This document shows positions 42,285 to 52,041 of a stretch of 64,000 bases of DNA, one piece after another. The position numbers and the translations under genes are program-made. Every line of letters starts with the position of its first letter. The stretch's first letter is position 1. Source of the DNA: Mediterranea massiliensis (GTDB lineage: Bacteria; Bacteroidota; Bacteroidia; Bacteroidales; Bacteroidaceae); assembly GCA_958402075.1 (NCBI GenBank), contig CATXSD010000003.1:12334-76333 (forward strand), given 5' to 3'. The notes under the pieces were generated by a model. That model had not been told where the DNA came from. It made no database searches and worked only from the letters and a program-made list of their open reading frames with translations.

Positions 42285-45200
42285 TTAAAAACCTATTTGA
42301 AGACCGAACGAGACGGAAGTGGCGAGCGGATATGCCCAGTTGGGATTTTCCGGGTCGGTGCATGTCAGACTCTTGCTCTTGACGGTGAGCAGGTTTTGTC
42401 CGGCAACGTAGAAGCGGGCACTGCTCATTTTGAATTTGGACAGGAAACTGGCAGGTACGCTGTATCCGATTTGCAGGTTGCGGAGCTTCAGGTAAGATCC
42501 GTTTTCAACGAAGTAGCTCGAGGCACGTCCTTCGTCGGCTGTATTCAGGGTACTCAGTGCCGGAATAGTCGAGCTGGTATTGGCGGTTGTCCAAGCCTGG
42601 AGCACACGTTCGCCCTTATTGGAGCCCGGATCGTTCACACCCCAGAAGTCTGTTTGGAACTTCTGGTTGTTGTACACATCCTGGTTGCATACTCCCTGCC
42701 AGAACATGCTCAGGTCGAAGTTCTTGTAATTGAGTGCGATATTCAAGCCGTAGGAGAAGGCCGGTACGGGATCGTAAATCCAGGTCTGGTCGTCTGCATT
42801 GATTTCGTGGTTGCCATCCAGGTCGGCATATTTCAGTCCGCCGACACGGGCATTGGGTTGTCCCGATGCATCTACCTCTTCCTGATTTTGGAAAAGTCCT
42901 TCTACTACATAGCCCACCATAGAACCATAGGAAACGCCGGCTTCCACCAGATTTTCTTGGGATGTATGGGCATACGAACCGGTAGTCGTTTCGGGCAGGT
43001 AGGTTACCTTGTTACGGAAGAAATCTACATTGGCGTTGAGGTCGATGCCCAGTCCGCAGGCCAATGTTTTGCGGTAGCCTAAGGCAAATTCCATACCCCA
43101 GTTGCGCAAGGAAGGACCGTTTTGCCAGGAATTTCCACCTTCGCCCAGTGCACCCAGGAAGGCCGGACTGATAAGCATGTCGTCTACATCCTTTACATAA
43201 CCGTCGATGCTACCGTAGAGACTGCCTTGCAGCAATGTGAAATCTGTACCGACGTTGAATTGTTCAGCCGATTCCCATTTCAAATTCGGATTGGCGTATT
43301 GGGTAGCCCGATAACCCGAGGGGAAGGTGCCTGAGCCTTGCAGGAATATATCGTAAGCGGTGGATGTCACGCGGTCCAGACCATAGTCGGCTACATAGAG
43401 TCCGAACTGGGCGTTGTTGTCGATGGCTTGGTTACCGGTTTGTCCCCAGGAAAGGCGTACTTTCCAGTCGTCCAGCCAGTCTCTTTGTATCAGTTTGGAG
43501 AGGCGGAAACCCAGTGTGGCTGCCGGGAAGGTACCCCAACGGTGGTCTTTACCAAAGCGGGAAGAACCGTCGCGGCGGATGGTAAAGGAGGCCAAAATAA
43601 AGTCGTCATAATTATAGTCCACTTTACCAAAGAAGGAGGCCAAGCGATAGCCGACTTTGGCGCCTGAGTTCCGCATGGTGCCGGTAGCGGCGTTGGGCCA
43701 CATGTAGTCGGGGTCTTCCAGCGTATATTCTTCTGAGTAGGCCGAGAAGTCTACAACTGTCTGCTTGTTCATTTCTGTACCCAGCAGCACAGTGATGTCG
43801 TGTTTGTCGGCCAAGCGGAAATTGTAGTTGGCCGTGTTGCTCCAGGTCCAGTTCACTTCGTTGTTGTGTGAAAGGGTGGTCTTGGCAATGTCGTTGTTGA
43901 CAATGTCTGAATGGTAGGTGAGGGTCATGGCGTTGATGAACGACGAATAGTAGTCGATACCGAAGTTGGTACGCAACGTCAGTCCTTTGATGGGTTTCAG
44001 TTCGGCGTACGCATTACCGAACAGACGCCAGTAGTTCAGTGCGTTATTGCGGTTCTGGTAGGCTTCGCGCAGTGGATTCTGACGGTCGCTCATGCTGCCT
44101 ACAGGGCCACTGAATGTTGTCCCGTCGTTCTCGTAAACCGGCAGGATAGGGGCCATCTTCAGTGCATTTTCCATCGGGGCCACATCAACCTGGCTGGAAT
44201 AGGTGACGGTGAAGTTTTCGCCTACGGTCACATATTTGTTGATGTTATAGGAAGAGTTCATACGGGCTGCGATGTTTTCGAAATCCGTATATTTGATGAT
44301 ACCTGTGTTCTTCTTGTATCCCAGGGAGAACATGGTGGAGTGTTTGTCCGTAGCGTTCGAAATGGAGAGATCGTAATTTTGTGAAAAACCGGTACGGGAT
44401 ATTTCGTCCAGCCAGTCGGTGTCGGAGTATTTCATGGTTTTCTTCGCATTGACGTAACCGTCATACAGTCCGTTTACCGTATAGTTCACATAGCTGTTGG
44501 TGGCCGGGTTCCATACCGTGATGGGAGTACCTTGGGCGGCATTCAGATTCAACCCATAACCGCTGGCATAAGTTACGGGGTCGATTCCGTCGTTCAGGGC
44601 TGCCTGAGCCATAGCCGTAGCATATTGGGCGGAATTACACAGATCCATTGTCGACTGGTTCGAATAGAATTGGGCAGTCAGGTTGGCGGAAAAGTCCACT
44701 TTCACCTTTTCAGACTTTTTGCCTTGTTTGGTGGTGATGATGATGACACCGTTGGAGGCACGCGAACCATAGATGGAGGCCGAAGCGGCGTCTTTCAGCA
44801 CCTGCATGCTTTCGATATCATTTGCATTCAGTGAGTTCAGAGCACGGGTCGTAGGCACACCATCCACAATGTAGAGAGGATCTTGTGAAGAGTTGAACGA
44901 ACCGATACCACGGATACGCACCGTACCTACACCGCTGGGTGAACCGTTGGCCGTAATGGTCATACCCGGCACCTTTCCCTGAAGGGCGCGCATCGGGTCG
45001 GTGTTCGAGGTGGTCTTGATTTCATCGGTCGAGACAACGGCGATGGATCCGGTCAAATCAGCTTTGCGCTGGGTTTGGTAACCGACTACTACGACTTCCT
45101 GCAACAACTCGTTTTCTTCTTCCAGCACTACGTTCATACGGTCTGTAGCAGGCAGGGTAACGCTTTTGTAACCTACATAGGAGAAGGTCAGTTCGGCGTT

Positions 45201-45416
45201 GGGTGCCACTGTGATGGAAAAATTACCGTCCAGGTCGGTAATCACTCCGTTCGATGGATTGGCTTTTTCGACAACGGTTGCTCCGATAACCGGATAATTG
45301 TCTGTTTTTGAAATGACTGTGCCCGATATCTGTCGGTTCTGGGCCTGAACCGCCGCACTTCCCATTATTATAATAAAGAGAAGGCAGAAAAGGATTTTCA
45401 TAGTTACCTTTTTCAT
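42285..45416 (-). CDS. SusC/RagA-family TonB-dependent receptor
   Basis: 1043 aa. Signal peptide ending AAVQAQ, a carboxypeptidase-regulatory beta domain ~28-112 (ISGTVISKTDNYPVIGATV), a plug domain with MQVLKDAASASIYGSRASNG (SusC/RagA signature) and GVIIITTKQGK, and a 22-strand type barrel ending VSFGLQIGF. Imports bound oligosaccharide across the outer membrane with TonB energy. First gene of the locus; promoter box at 45451-45458. Confidence 0.95.
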   Translation of the reverse strand: MKKVTMKILFCLLFIIIMGSAAVQAQNRQISGTVISKTDNYPVIGATVVEKANPSNGVITDLDGNFSITVAPNAELTFSYVGYKSVTLPATDRMNVVLEEENELLQEVVVVGYQTQRKADLTGSIAVVSTDEIKTTSNTDPMRALQGKVPGMTITANGSPSGVGTVRIRGIGSFNSSQDPLYIVDGVPTTRALNSLNANDIESMQVLKDAASASIYGSRASNGVIIITTKQGKKSEKVKVDFSANLTAQFYSNQSTMDLCNSAQYATAMAQAALNDGIDPVTYASGYGLNLNAAQGTPITVWNPATNSYVNYTVNGLYDGYVNAKKTMKYSDTDWLDEISRTGFSQNYDLSISNATDKHSTMFSLGYKKNTGIIKYTDFENIAARMNSSYNINKYVTVGENFTVTYSSQVDVAPMENALKMAPILPVYENDGTTFSGPVGSMSDRQNPLREAYQNRNNALNYWRLFGNAYAELKPIKGLTLRTNFGIDYYSSFINAMTLTYHSDIVNNDIAKTTLSHNNEVNWTWSNTANYNFRLADKHDITVLLGTEMNKQTVVDFSAYSEEYTLEDPDYMWPNAATGTMRNSGAKVGYRLASFFGKVDYNYDDFILASFTIRRDGSSRFGKDHRWGTFPAATLGFRLSKLIQRDWLDDWKVRLSWGQTGNQAIDNNAQFGLYVADYGLDRVTSTAYDIFLQGSGTFPSGYRATQYANPNLKWESAEQFNVGTDFTLLQGSLYGSIDGYVKDVDDMLISPAFLGALGEGGNSWQNGPSLRNWGMEFALGYRKTLACGLGIDLNANVDFFRNKVTYLPETTTGSYAHTSQENLVEAGVSYGSMVGYVVEGLFQNQEEVDASGQPNARVGGLKYADLDGNHEINADDQTWIYDPVPAFSYGLNIALNYKNFDLSMFWQGVCNQDVYNNQKFQTDFWGVNDPGSNKGERVLQAWTTANTSSTIPALSTLNTADEGRASSYFVENGSYLKLRNLQIGYSVPASFLSKFKMSSARFYVAGQNLLTVKSKSLTCTDPENPNWAYPLATSVSFGLQIGF

Positions 45417-45450
45417 GGCGTTAGTAAATAAAAAATTGATTTTCTGGTCA

Positions 45451-45458
45451 CAAAGTTA
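45451..45458 (-). promoter_or_regulatory. -7 box for the susCD-like operon
   Basis: The minus strand reads TAACTTTG, an exact match, 35 bases before the ATG at 45416. No good -33 box is seen, as would fit an activated promoter. Confidence 0.5.
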
Positions 45459-45575
45459 TCGGATGGGAATATTACAGGCTGTAAGGGATGTTACATCCTC
45501 GGGCATTTTTGTTTCATGTATCATTTGTAGGATGATATGTAACGAGAGTGATGTTTTTGGCCTCTTCTTATTATA

Positions 45576-45606
45576 GAAAAAGCGGGAGGCATCACTGCCT
45601 TCCGCT
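45576..45606 (-). terminator. Terminator after gdhA
   Basis: AGCGGGAGGCA and TGCCTTCCGCT (45581-45606) form an 11-bp stem with one wobble pair and a TCAC loop; on the minus strand TTTTC follows. It lies ~54 bases beyond the gdhA stop and before the SusC promoter. Confidence 0.7.
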
Positions 45607-45659
45607 TCTCTGCTTTGTTTACGTTGTATGTGTAATCTATGGCTTATCTTGTTTTCGCA

Positions 45660-46997
45660 TCATACAATTCCTTGAGCCATCATGGCATTGGCCACTTTCA
45701 TGAAGCCGGCCACATTGGCACCCTTCACGTAGTTTACATAGCCGTCGGGTTCAGTACCATATTTCACGCAGTTTTCGTGGATGTTTTCCATGATGTAGTG
45801 CAGTTTCTGGTCCACCTCTTCGGCACTCCAGGACAGGCGTTCGGAATTCTGTGTCATTTCAAGACCCGATACCGATACACCGCCGGCGTTGGCTGCCTTG
45901 CCCGGAGCGTAGAGTATCTTCGCTTCCTGGAAGACGCGGATGGCTTCCGGTGTAGAAGGCATGTTGGCACCTTCGGATACGGCAATTACACCATTGGCAA
46001 TCAGTTTGCGGGCGTCGTCGCCGTTGATTTCGTTCTGCGTGGCCGAAGGCAAGGCGATGTCGGCTTTCTCTCCCCAGGGGCGGGCACCTTCTACATATTT
46101 CACGCCTGGATATTGTTCGGCATATTCACGGATGCGGCCGCGGTAGAGGTTTTTCAGTTCCATGATGTAGTCCAGCTTTTCGCGGTCGATACCTTCGGGA
46201 TCGTACACGTATCCGTCTGAATCGGACATGGTCAGTACCTTACCGCCCAGCTGCAGCACTTTTTCAGCCGTATATTGGGCTACGTTGCCCGAACCGGAAA
46301 TCAGGACAGACTTGCCTTTCAGGTCCATGCCTTTGGTCTTCAGCATTTCCATCAGGAAGTAGACGTTACCATAGCCGGTTGCTTCGGGACGGATGAGCGA
46401 ACCGCCGAATTCACGGCCTTTACCTGTCAGTACACCGCTGAATTCGCGCGTCAACTTCTTGTACATGCCGAACATGAAGCCCACTTCACGACCGCCTACA
46501 CCGATATCGCCTGCCGGTACATCGATGTCCGGACCGATGTGACGCCACAGTTCCAGCATGAAAGCCTGGCAGAAACGCATGACTTCGGCATTCGACTTGC
46601 CGCGCGGAGAAAAGTCGGAACCACCTTTGCCGCCACCCATCGGGAGGGTTGTCAGCGAGTTCTTGAAGGTCTGCTCAAAAGCCAGGAACTTCAGAATGCC
46701 CAGATTGACGGACGAGTGGAAACGGATGCCACCCTTGTACGGGCCGATGGCATTGTTATGTTGTACACGGTAACCCATGTTGGTTTGTACGTTGCCTTTG
46801 TCGTCCACCCAAGTGACGCGGAACTGATAGACGCGGTCGGGGATGCACAGACGTTCAATCAAGTTGGCTTTGTCGAATTCCGGGTGTTTGTTGTACTCTT
46901 CTTCGATGGTACCCAATACCTCTTCTACGGCTTGATGATACTCCGGTTCGTTGGGGAACCGTCTTTTCAAATCTTCTAATACCTTAGCTGCATTCAT
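45660..46997 (-). CDS. gdhA: NADP-type glutamate dehydrogenase
   Basis: 445 aa, same family and length as the gene at 4569-5906. PMGGGKGGSDFSPRG and DVPAGDIGVGGREVGFMFG are present. The Rossmann segment reads SGSGNVAQYTAEK...MSDSDGYVYDPEG, close to the E. coli NADP enzyme (SGSGNVAQYA...SDSSG), whereas the other copy resembles NAD enzymes. I infer this is the assimilatory NADPH enzyme. It has the best promoter in the window and its own terminator; malic enzyme, an NADPH source, lies just upstream. Confidence 0.95.
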   Translation of the reverse strand: MNAAKVLEDLKRRFPNEPEYHQAVEEVLGTIEEEYNKHPEFDKANLIERLCIPDRVYQFRVTWVDDKGNVQTNMGYRVQHNNAIGPYKGGIRFHSSVNLGILKFLAFEQTFKNSLTTLPMGGGKGGSDFSPRGKSNAEVMRFCQAFMLELWRHIGPDIDVPAGDIGVGGREVGFMFGMYKKLTREFSGVLTGKGREFGGSLIRPEATGYGNVYFLMEMLKTKGMDLKGKSVLISGSGNVAQYTAEKVLQLGGKVLTMSDSDGYVYDPEGIDREKLDYIMELKNLYRGRIREYAEQYPGVKYVEGARPWGEKADIALPSATQNEINGDDARKLIANGVIAVSEGANMPSTPEAIRVFQEAKILYAPGKAANAGGVSVSGLEMTQNSERLSWSAEEVDQKLHYIMENIHENCVKYGTEPDGYVNYVKGANVAGFMKVANAMMAQGIV

Positions 46998-47046
46998 AAT
47001 CTTTGTTTATTAGTTGTTTTATAGTTGTTTTTTTTAGTTGCGGTTG

Positions 47047-47077
47047 CAAATGTAAATATAAAAATGACATAAACAAA
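47047..47077 (-). promoter_or_regulatory. Promoter of gdhA (full consensus)
   Basis: On the minus strand TTTG (47074-47077) is followed after 19 bases by TACATTTG (47047-47054): both Bacteroides promoter elements are perfect, with ideal spacing. The leader to the ATG at 46997 is about 45 bases. Confidence 0.75.
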
Positions 47078-47085
47078 CAAATTAT

Positions 47086-47131
47086 AAACAAAAAGCGAGA
47101 TAAAACGTCATATTTGTTGTTTTACCTCGCT
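47086..47131 (-). terminator. Terminator after the maeB operon
   Basis: 47094-47106 (AGCGAGATAAAAC) pairs with 47119-47131 (GTTTTACCTCGCT) with one wobble; on the minus strand TTTTTGTTT follows. It separates the 57-residue gene from the gdhA promoter. Confidence 0.8.
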
Positions 47132-47154
47132 TTTAATAGAAATAAGATAATGTA

Positions 47155-47328
47155 TTACCGCTTTTTCAGTGACTGGATGACGGGGATGAATACCAGTGCT
47201 GCCGAAATGAGTATCATCAGGATGACCGGACCGTCAATCCGTTCGCTGTACACCAGGACATAGTAGCAAAGTAACGCCCAAAGCAGCGTAATGCAGACTA
47301 TTTGCGATTTGGACAGCGGTTTTCTCAT
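47155..47328 (-). CDS. 57-residue two-helix membrane protein coupled to maeB
   Basis: An ATG at 47328 overlaps the maeB stop by ATGA. The product starts [20 protein letters not shown], crosses the membrane twice (ITLLWALLCYYVLVY and PVILMILISAALVFIPVI) and ends with SLKKR. Coupling, basic ends, and a terminator straight after the stop support a real gene. No family recognised; it may be a small inner-membrane protein of general use rather than one tied to malic enzyme. Confidence 0.65.
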   Translation of the reverse strand: MRKPLSKSQIVCITLLWALLCYYVLVYSERIDGPVILMILISAALVFIPVIQSLKKR

Positions 47329-49613
47329 TGTTCAGCTTTCTTTTTGTCGACAATGGCATCGATGACGGCCACGGCGGTAATGTTCACGATGTCGCGCACG
47401 GAGCTTTCGAAATCGGTGAAGTGGATGGGCTTGTTCAGTCCCATCTGTATCGGGCCGATGAGTTCGGCATCCGTGTCCATGGCCTGCAGCAGTTTGTAGG
47501 CCGAGTTGGCCGAACTGAGGTTCGGGAACACCAGTGTATTGACGTCCTTGCCGAAAAGACGTGTGAAGGGGTACTTCTTGTCACGCATCTCGCGGTTCAT
47601 GGCAAAGTTCATCTGCATTTCGCCGTCGATGGCCAGTTCGGGATAGTGCTGTTGCATGTAGTCCACGGCTTCGTGAACCTTGACAGGGCTTCCCTCTGTG
47701 TCGGCACCGAAGTTGGAGTAGCTCAGCATGGCCATCACCGGCGTGTGGTTGAAGAAGCGGACGGTGTGTTCCGACAGCTTGGCAATGTCAATCAGTGTGT
47801 CCGTATCTGGGTGACGGTTGATGAGCGTGTCGGCCAGGAAGTAGGTACCCTTCTTGGAGTTGAGGATGTGCATGGTGCCGAAGTGTTTGTATTCGGAACG
47901 GATACCAATGACTTCCTTGGCTACCTTGATGGTGTTACTGTACTTGGTATAGAGGCCGGTGATGAAAGCGTCGGCTTCCCCCGTCTCGACCATCATCATG
48001 CCGAAGTAGTTGCGTTCGAACATCTTGTCGTTGGCTTCCTCATAGGTGACACCCTGGCGGGCACGTTTCTGCGCCAGAATGCGTGCATAGCGTTCGCGGC
48101 GCGGCGCTTCGTCGGGGTGGCGCAGGTTGACGATTTCGATGCCCTCAAGGCTCAGGTCAAGTTCCTTGGCCAGCTTCACGATGGCTTCATCATTGCCCAG
48201 CAGGATGGGATGACAGATACCTTCGGCCTTGGCTTCGACGGCAGCTTTCAGCATGTTGGGATGAATGCCTTCGGCAAAGACCACGCGTTGCGGGTTGCGG
48301 CGGGCGGTGTCGTAGAGCTGGCGGGTGAGCTTGCTTTCGTAGCCCATCAGTTCGCGCAGCTGCAGGCAGTAGGCATCCCAGTCTTTGATTTCCTTTCGGG
48401 CCACACCGCTTTCCATGGCGGCACGGGCTACGGCACACGATACTTCCGTGATGAGGCGCGGATCTACCGGCTTCGGAATGAAATATTCCGGTCCGAAGGT
48501 GAAGTTGTTCACATGGTAGGCTTCGTTCACGACATCGGGCACGGGCTGTTTGGCCAGGTTGGCGATGGCGTGTACGGCGGCAATCTTCATTTCTTCATTG
48601 ATGGCACGTGCGTGCGTATCGAGCGCACCGCGGAAGATATAGGGGAAGCCGATGACATTGTTGATCTGGTTGGGATAGTCCGATCGTCCGGTCGACATCA
48701 GCACGTCGGGGCGGGCGGCCATGGCATCTTCGTAGGAGATTTCCGGAGTGGGGTTGGCCAAAGCGAAGACAATGGGGTGGTCGGCCATCGAGCGTACCAT
48801 GTCCTGCGTCAGCACATTGCCTTTGGACAGGCCGAGGAAGACGTCAGCTCCTTTGATGGCTTCGGCCAGTGTGTGCACGTCGCGACGGTCGGTAGCGAAG
48901 AAGCGTTTCTGTTCGGTCAGGTTTTCGCGGTCGCTGGTGATGACACCCTTACTGTCCAGCATCAGGATGTTTTCGCGGCGGGCGCCGAGCGACACGTACA
49001 GTTTGGTGCACGAGATGGCCGATGCGCCGGCACCGTTCACCACGATGCGCACGTCTTCAATCCGCTTGCCGGCCACTTCGAGGGCGTTCAGCAGCCCGGC
49101 GCTCGAGATGATGGCCGTGCCGTGCTGGTCGTCGTGCATCACGGGGATGTCCAGTTCTTCCTTCAGCCGGCGTTCTATCTCGAAGCATTCGGGAGCCTTG
49201 ATGTCTTCCAGGTTGATGCCTCCAAAGGTAGGAGCGATAGCTTTTACTGCCTGGATGAATTTTTCAGGGTCCTTTTCGTTTACTTCGATGTCGAATACGT
49301 CGATTCCAGCATAAATCTTGAACAGCAGTCCCTTTCCTTCCATGACCGGCTTGCCGCTCAGGGCACCGATGTCGCCCAGTCCGAGCACAGCGGTACCGTT
49401 CGAAATGACGGCCACCAGGTTTCCTTTGGCTGTGTACTTGTAGGCATCTTCCGGATTCTTTTCGATTTCGAGACAAGGTTCGGCTACGCCGGGCGAGTAG
49501 GCCAGCGAGAGGTCGGTCTGCGTGGTGTACGGTTTGGTGGGCACCACTTCAATCTTTCCCGGTTTGCCCATCGAGTGATAGAGCAAAGCGGCTTCTTTCG
49601 TAATCTTTACCAT
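47325..49613 (-). CDS. maeB: NADP-dependent malic enzyme with phosphotransacetylase-like domain
   Basis: 762 aa, the usual MaeB size. Malic domain ~1-160 ([26 protein letters not shown]), NAD-binding domain ~160-430 ([21 protein letters not shown]), then a phosphate-acetyltransferase-like domain ~430-762 which in relatives binds acetyl-CoA for feedback control rather than catalysing. Converts malate to pyruvate and CO2, making NADPH. 32 bases after the sulfhydrylase gene and coupled to a small downstream gene. Confidence 0.95.
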   Translation of the reverse strand: MVKITKEAALLYHSMGKPGKIEVVPTKPYTTQTDLSLAYSPGVAEPCLEIEKNPEDAYKYTAKGNLVAVISNGTAVLGLGDIGALSGKPVMEGKGLLFKIYAGIDVFDIEVNEKDPEKFIQAVKAIAPTFGGINLEDIKAPECFEIERRLKEELDIPVMHDDQHGTAIISSAGLLNALEVAGKRIEDVRIVVNGAGASAISCTKLYVSLGARRENILMLDSKGVITSDRENLTEQKRFFATDRRDVHTLAEAIKGADVFLGLSKGNVLTQDMVRSMADHPIVFALANPTPEISYEDAMAARPDVLMSTGRSDYPNQINNVIGFPYIFRGALDTHARAINEEMKIAAVHAIANLAKQPVPDVVNEAYHVNNFTFGPEYFIPKPVDPRLITEVSCAVARAAMESGVARKEIKDWDAYCLQLRELMGYESKLTRQLYDTARRNPQRVVFAEGIHPNMLKAAVEAKAEGICHPILLGNDEAIVKLAKELDLSLEGIEIVNLRHPDEAPRRERYARILAQKRARQGVTYEEANDKMFERNYFGMMMVETGEADAFITGLYTKYSNTIKVAKEVIGIRSEYKHFGTMHILNSKKGTYFLADTLINRHPDTDTLIDIAKLSEHTVRFFNHTPVMAMLSYSNFGADTEGSPVKVHEAVDYMQQHYPELAIDGEMQMNFAMNREMRDKKYPFTRLFGKDVNTLVFPNLSSANSAYKLLQAMDTDAELIGPIQMGLNKPIHFTDFESSVRDIVNITAVAVIDAIVDKKKAEQ

Positions 49614-49645
49614 ATCTTCTTAGTTGTTTCGTTGGACGATGTTTG

Positions 49646-50926
49646 TCAAGCGTTCAGTGCCTGTTCGATGTCGGCAATGATGTCATCGGCATTCTCGATA
49701 CCTACCGAGAAGCGGATGAGGTCGGGGCGTACGCCGGCTTCGATGAGTTGTTCGTCGGTCAGCTGGCGGTGTGTGTGGCTGGCAGGATGGAGCACACAGG
49801 TACGGGCATCGGCCACGTGGGTCACGATGGCGGCCAGTTTCAGGTGGTCCATGAACTTGATGGCTACGTCACGACCGCCCTTTAGGCCGAAAGAGATGAC
49901 GCCGCACGAACCGTTGGGCATGTATTTCTGTGCCAGTGCGTAGTATTTGTTGCTGGGCAGTCCGCAATAGTTGACCCAAGCCACACGGTCGCTCTTTTCG
50001 AGGTATTCGGCCACAGCCTGTGCGTTCTTGCAGTGTTGCGGCATGCGCAGGTGCAGGGTTTCCAGTCCCAGGTTCAGCAGGAAGGCGTTCATGGGCGACT
50101 GGATGCTGCCCAGGTCACGCATCAGCTGGGCGGTAGCTTTGGTGATGTAGGCCATCTTGCCGAAAGCTTTTGTGTAGGTCAGACCGTGGTACGACTCGTC
50201 GGGGGTACAGAGGCCGGGGAACTTGTCGGCATGTGCATCCCAGTCGAAATTGCCGCTGTCCACGATGCAGCCGCCCACACTGGTGGCATGTCCGTCCATG
50301 TACTTGGTGGTGGAGTGTACCACGATGTCGGCTCCCCATTCGAAGGGACGGCAGTTGATGGGGGTGGGGAAGGTATTGTCCACAATCAGGGGAACGCCGT
50401 GCTTGTGGGCAATGCGGGCAAATTTCTCGATGTCGAGCACTTCGAGTGCCGGATTCGAGATGGTTTCACCGAACAGCGCCTTGGTGTTGGGTCGGAAGGC
50501 TGCCGAGATTTCTTCTTCCGAGGCGTCGGGGTTGACAAATGTCACGTCGATGCCCTGCTTTTTCATGGTTACGCCGAAAAGGTTGAACGTACCGCCGTAG
50601 ATGGCTGAAGAGCAGACAAAGTGGTCGCCGGCCTGGCAGATGTTGAAGATGGCATAATAGTTGGCAGCCTGTCCGCTGGACGTCAGCATGGCGGCTACAC
50701 CACCTTCGAGGGCGGCAATCTTGGCTGCTACGGCATCGTTGGTGGGGTTTTGCAGGCGGGTATAGAAATATCCGCTGTCTTCCAGGTCGAAGAGGCGGGC
50801 CATTTGTTCACTTGTCTCGTATTTGAAGGTTGTACTCTGGTAAATGGGGAGTACACGGGGCTCTCCTTTCTTGGGAGACCAGCCGGCCTGTACACACAGG
50901 GTTTCGGGTTTGAATCGCTTGGTCAT
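49646..50926 (-). CDS. metY: O-acetylhomoserine sulfhydrylase (PLP enzyme)
   Basis: 426 aa from the ATG at 50926 (the upstream TTG is not needed). Cys/Met-metabolism PLP fold: LCVQAGWSPKKGEPRVLPIYQSTTF, YTRLQNPTNDAVAAKIAALEGG, SSGQAANYYAIF, and the PLP lysine in HSTTKYMDGH. Makes homocysteine from O-acetylhomoserine and sulfide (cysteine synthase side activity is possible). Starts the metY-maeB-57 aa run from a promoter box at 50976-50983. Confidence 0.93.
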   Translation of the reverse strand: MTKRFKPETLCVQAGWSPKKGEPRVLPIYQSTTFKYETSEQMARLFDLEDSGYFYTRLQNPTNDAVAAKIAALEGGVAAMLTSSGQAANYYAIFNICQAGDHFVCSSAIYGGTFNLFGVTMKKQGIDVTFVNPDASEEEISAAFRPNTKALFGETISNPALEVLDIEKFARIAHKHGVPLIVDNTFPTPINCRPFEWGADIVVHSTTKYMDGHATSVGGCIVDSGNFDWDAHADKFPGLCTPDESYHGLTYTKAFGKMAYITKATAQLMRDLGSIQSPMNAFLLNLGLETLHLRMPQHCKNAQAVAEYLEKSDRVAWVNYCGLPSNKYYALAQKYMPNGSCGVISFGLKGGRDVAIKFMDHLKLAAIVTHVADARTCVLHPASHTHRQLTDEQLIEAGVRPDLIRFSVGIENADDIIADIEQALNA

Positions 50927-50975
50927 AATCAAATATTTGTATAGTTTTTAGTATTTTATATGCACTTATTTCTCG

Positions 50976-50983
50976 CAAAAGTA
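50976..50983 (-). promoter_or_regulatory. -7 box for metY
   Basis: The minus strand reads TACTTTTG, an exact match, 49 bases before the ATG at 50926, just 12 bases from the divergent amidase box. Confidence 0.5.
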
Positions 50984-50995
50984 CGGAAAATACTG

Positions 50996-51003
50996 TAATT
51001 TTG
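50996..51003 (+). promoter_or_regulatory. -7 box for the amidase gene
   Basis: TAATTTTG is an exact match, 35 bases before the ATG at 51039. Confidence 0.5.
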
Positions 51004-51038
51004 TCGGCTGAAACAGGATTTTTAGTGGATTTAATAGA

Positions 51039-52040
51039 ATGAGACATTTTTTACTCTCCTTTGTATTGGCCTTGTTCACCCTCTCCGTGGCAGCCCAGCA
51101 GACTACCGACACCCCTCGCAGAGGCGAGGGTATCTCTTCGTTCCTCCAGCGCAATCACCGCCCTGGCCGGGCTTATTATAAGGAATTCCTGCGGCTGAAC
51201 GAGAAGAATCTGAAAGGCAAACGGGAATTGTTGTTGGGGGTACGCTACGTGCTTCCTCCGCTGAAAGGGAAAGGAGGGGATGCTGCTTCGGCAAAGAATC
51301 GGGAAATAAAGGAGCCGCTGTTCGGCAAGAAACTTTCGCATGTCAAGGTGACGGGCAGCAGTCTGACCGGTGCCTGCTTCTACATAGTCAGCGGCCATGG
51401 CGGACCCGACCCCGGTGCCATCGGGCGTCTGAATGGTCATGAATTGCACGAGGACGAATATGCCTACGACGTAGCTCTCCGCCTGGCTCGCAACCTGATG
51501 CAGGAAGGTGCCGAAGTACACATTATCATTCAAGATAAAAAGGACGGTATCCGTGACGGAAACTACCTGAAGAACAGCAAGCGCGAGACGTGTATGGGCG
51601 ACCCCATTCCGCTCAATCAGGTGGAACGTCTGAAACAGCGTTGCGTCAAGATCAACGAACTCTATCGCAGCGACCGTAAGAAGTACAAGTATTGCCGTTC
51701 GGTTTTCCTGCATGTGGACAGTCGCAGCAAGCGGGCACAGACCGATGTCTTCTTCTATCACGCACCGGGCAGCAAGTATGGCGAGCAGTTGGCACGCGGC
51801 ATGAAGAATACGTTCGAGCGGAAGTACGACCGCCATCAGCCCAACCGTGGTTTCGAGGGGACGGTGAGCAGTCGCAACCTGTATGTACTGCTCAACTCTA
51901 CGCCGCCGGCTTTGTTCGTGGAACTGGGCAATATCCAGAACAGTTTCGACCAGCGGCGTTTCGTTATCAGCGACAACCGCCAGGCGTTGGCCAACTGGAT
52001 GCGGGAGGGGCTGATTGCCGATTACAAGAAGTGCAAATGA
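51039..52040 (+). CDS. N-acetylmuramoyl-L-alanine amidase (Amidase_3)
   Basis: 333 aa. Signal peptide ~1-20 (FVLALFTLSVAAQ). After a ~90-residue N-terminal part comes an Amidase_3 domain: His120 in VSGHGGPDPGAIG, the Glu in HELHEDEYAYD, FLHVDS with a second His, and LFVELGNIQN with the catalytic Glu. Zinc amidase cutting the glycan-peptide bond during wall remodelling or division. Convergent with the NlpC/P60 gene; one base separates the stops. Confidence 0.9.
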   Translation: MRHFLLSFVLALFTLSVAAQQTTDTPRRGEGISSFLQRNHRPGRAYYKEFLRLNEKNLKGKRELLLGVRYVLPPLKGKGGDAASAKNREIKEPLFGKKLSHVKVTGSSLTGACFYIVSGHGGPDPGAIGRLNGHELHEDEYAYDVALRLARNLMQEGAEVHIIIQDKKDGIRDGNYLKNSKRETCMGDPIPLNQVERLKQRCVKINELYRSDRKKYKYCRSVFLHVDSRSKRAQTDVFFYHAPGSKYGEQLARGMKNTFERKYDRHQPNRGFEGTVSSRNLYVLLNSTPPALFVELGNIQNSFDQRRFVISDNRQALANWMREGLIADYKKCK

Positions 52041-52041
52041 T

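Noticed and set aside
47328..49943. 871-codon plus-strand open frame opposite maeB and metY
   Set aside because: It is the reverse shadow of strongly biased GC-rich codons; it has no domain pattern and the opposite strand encodes recognised enzymes.
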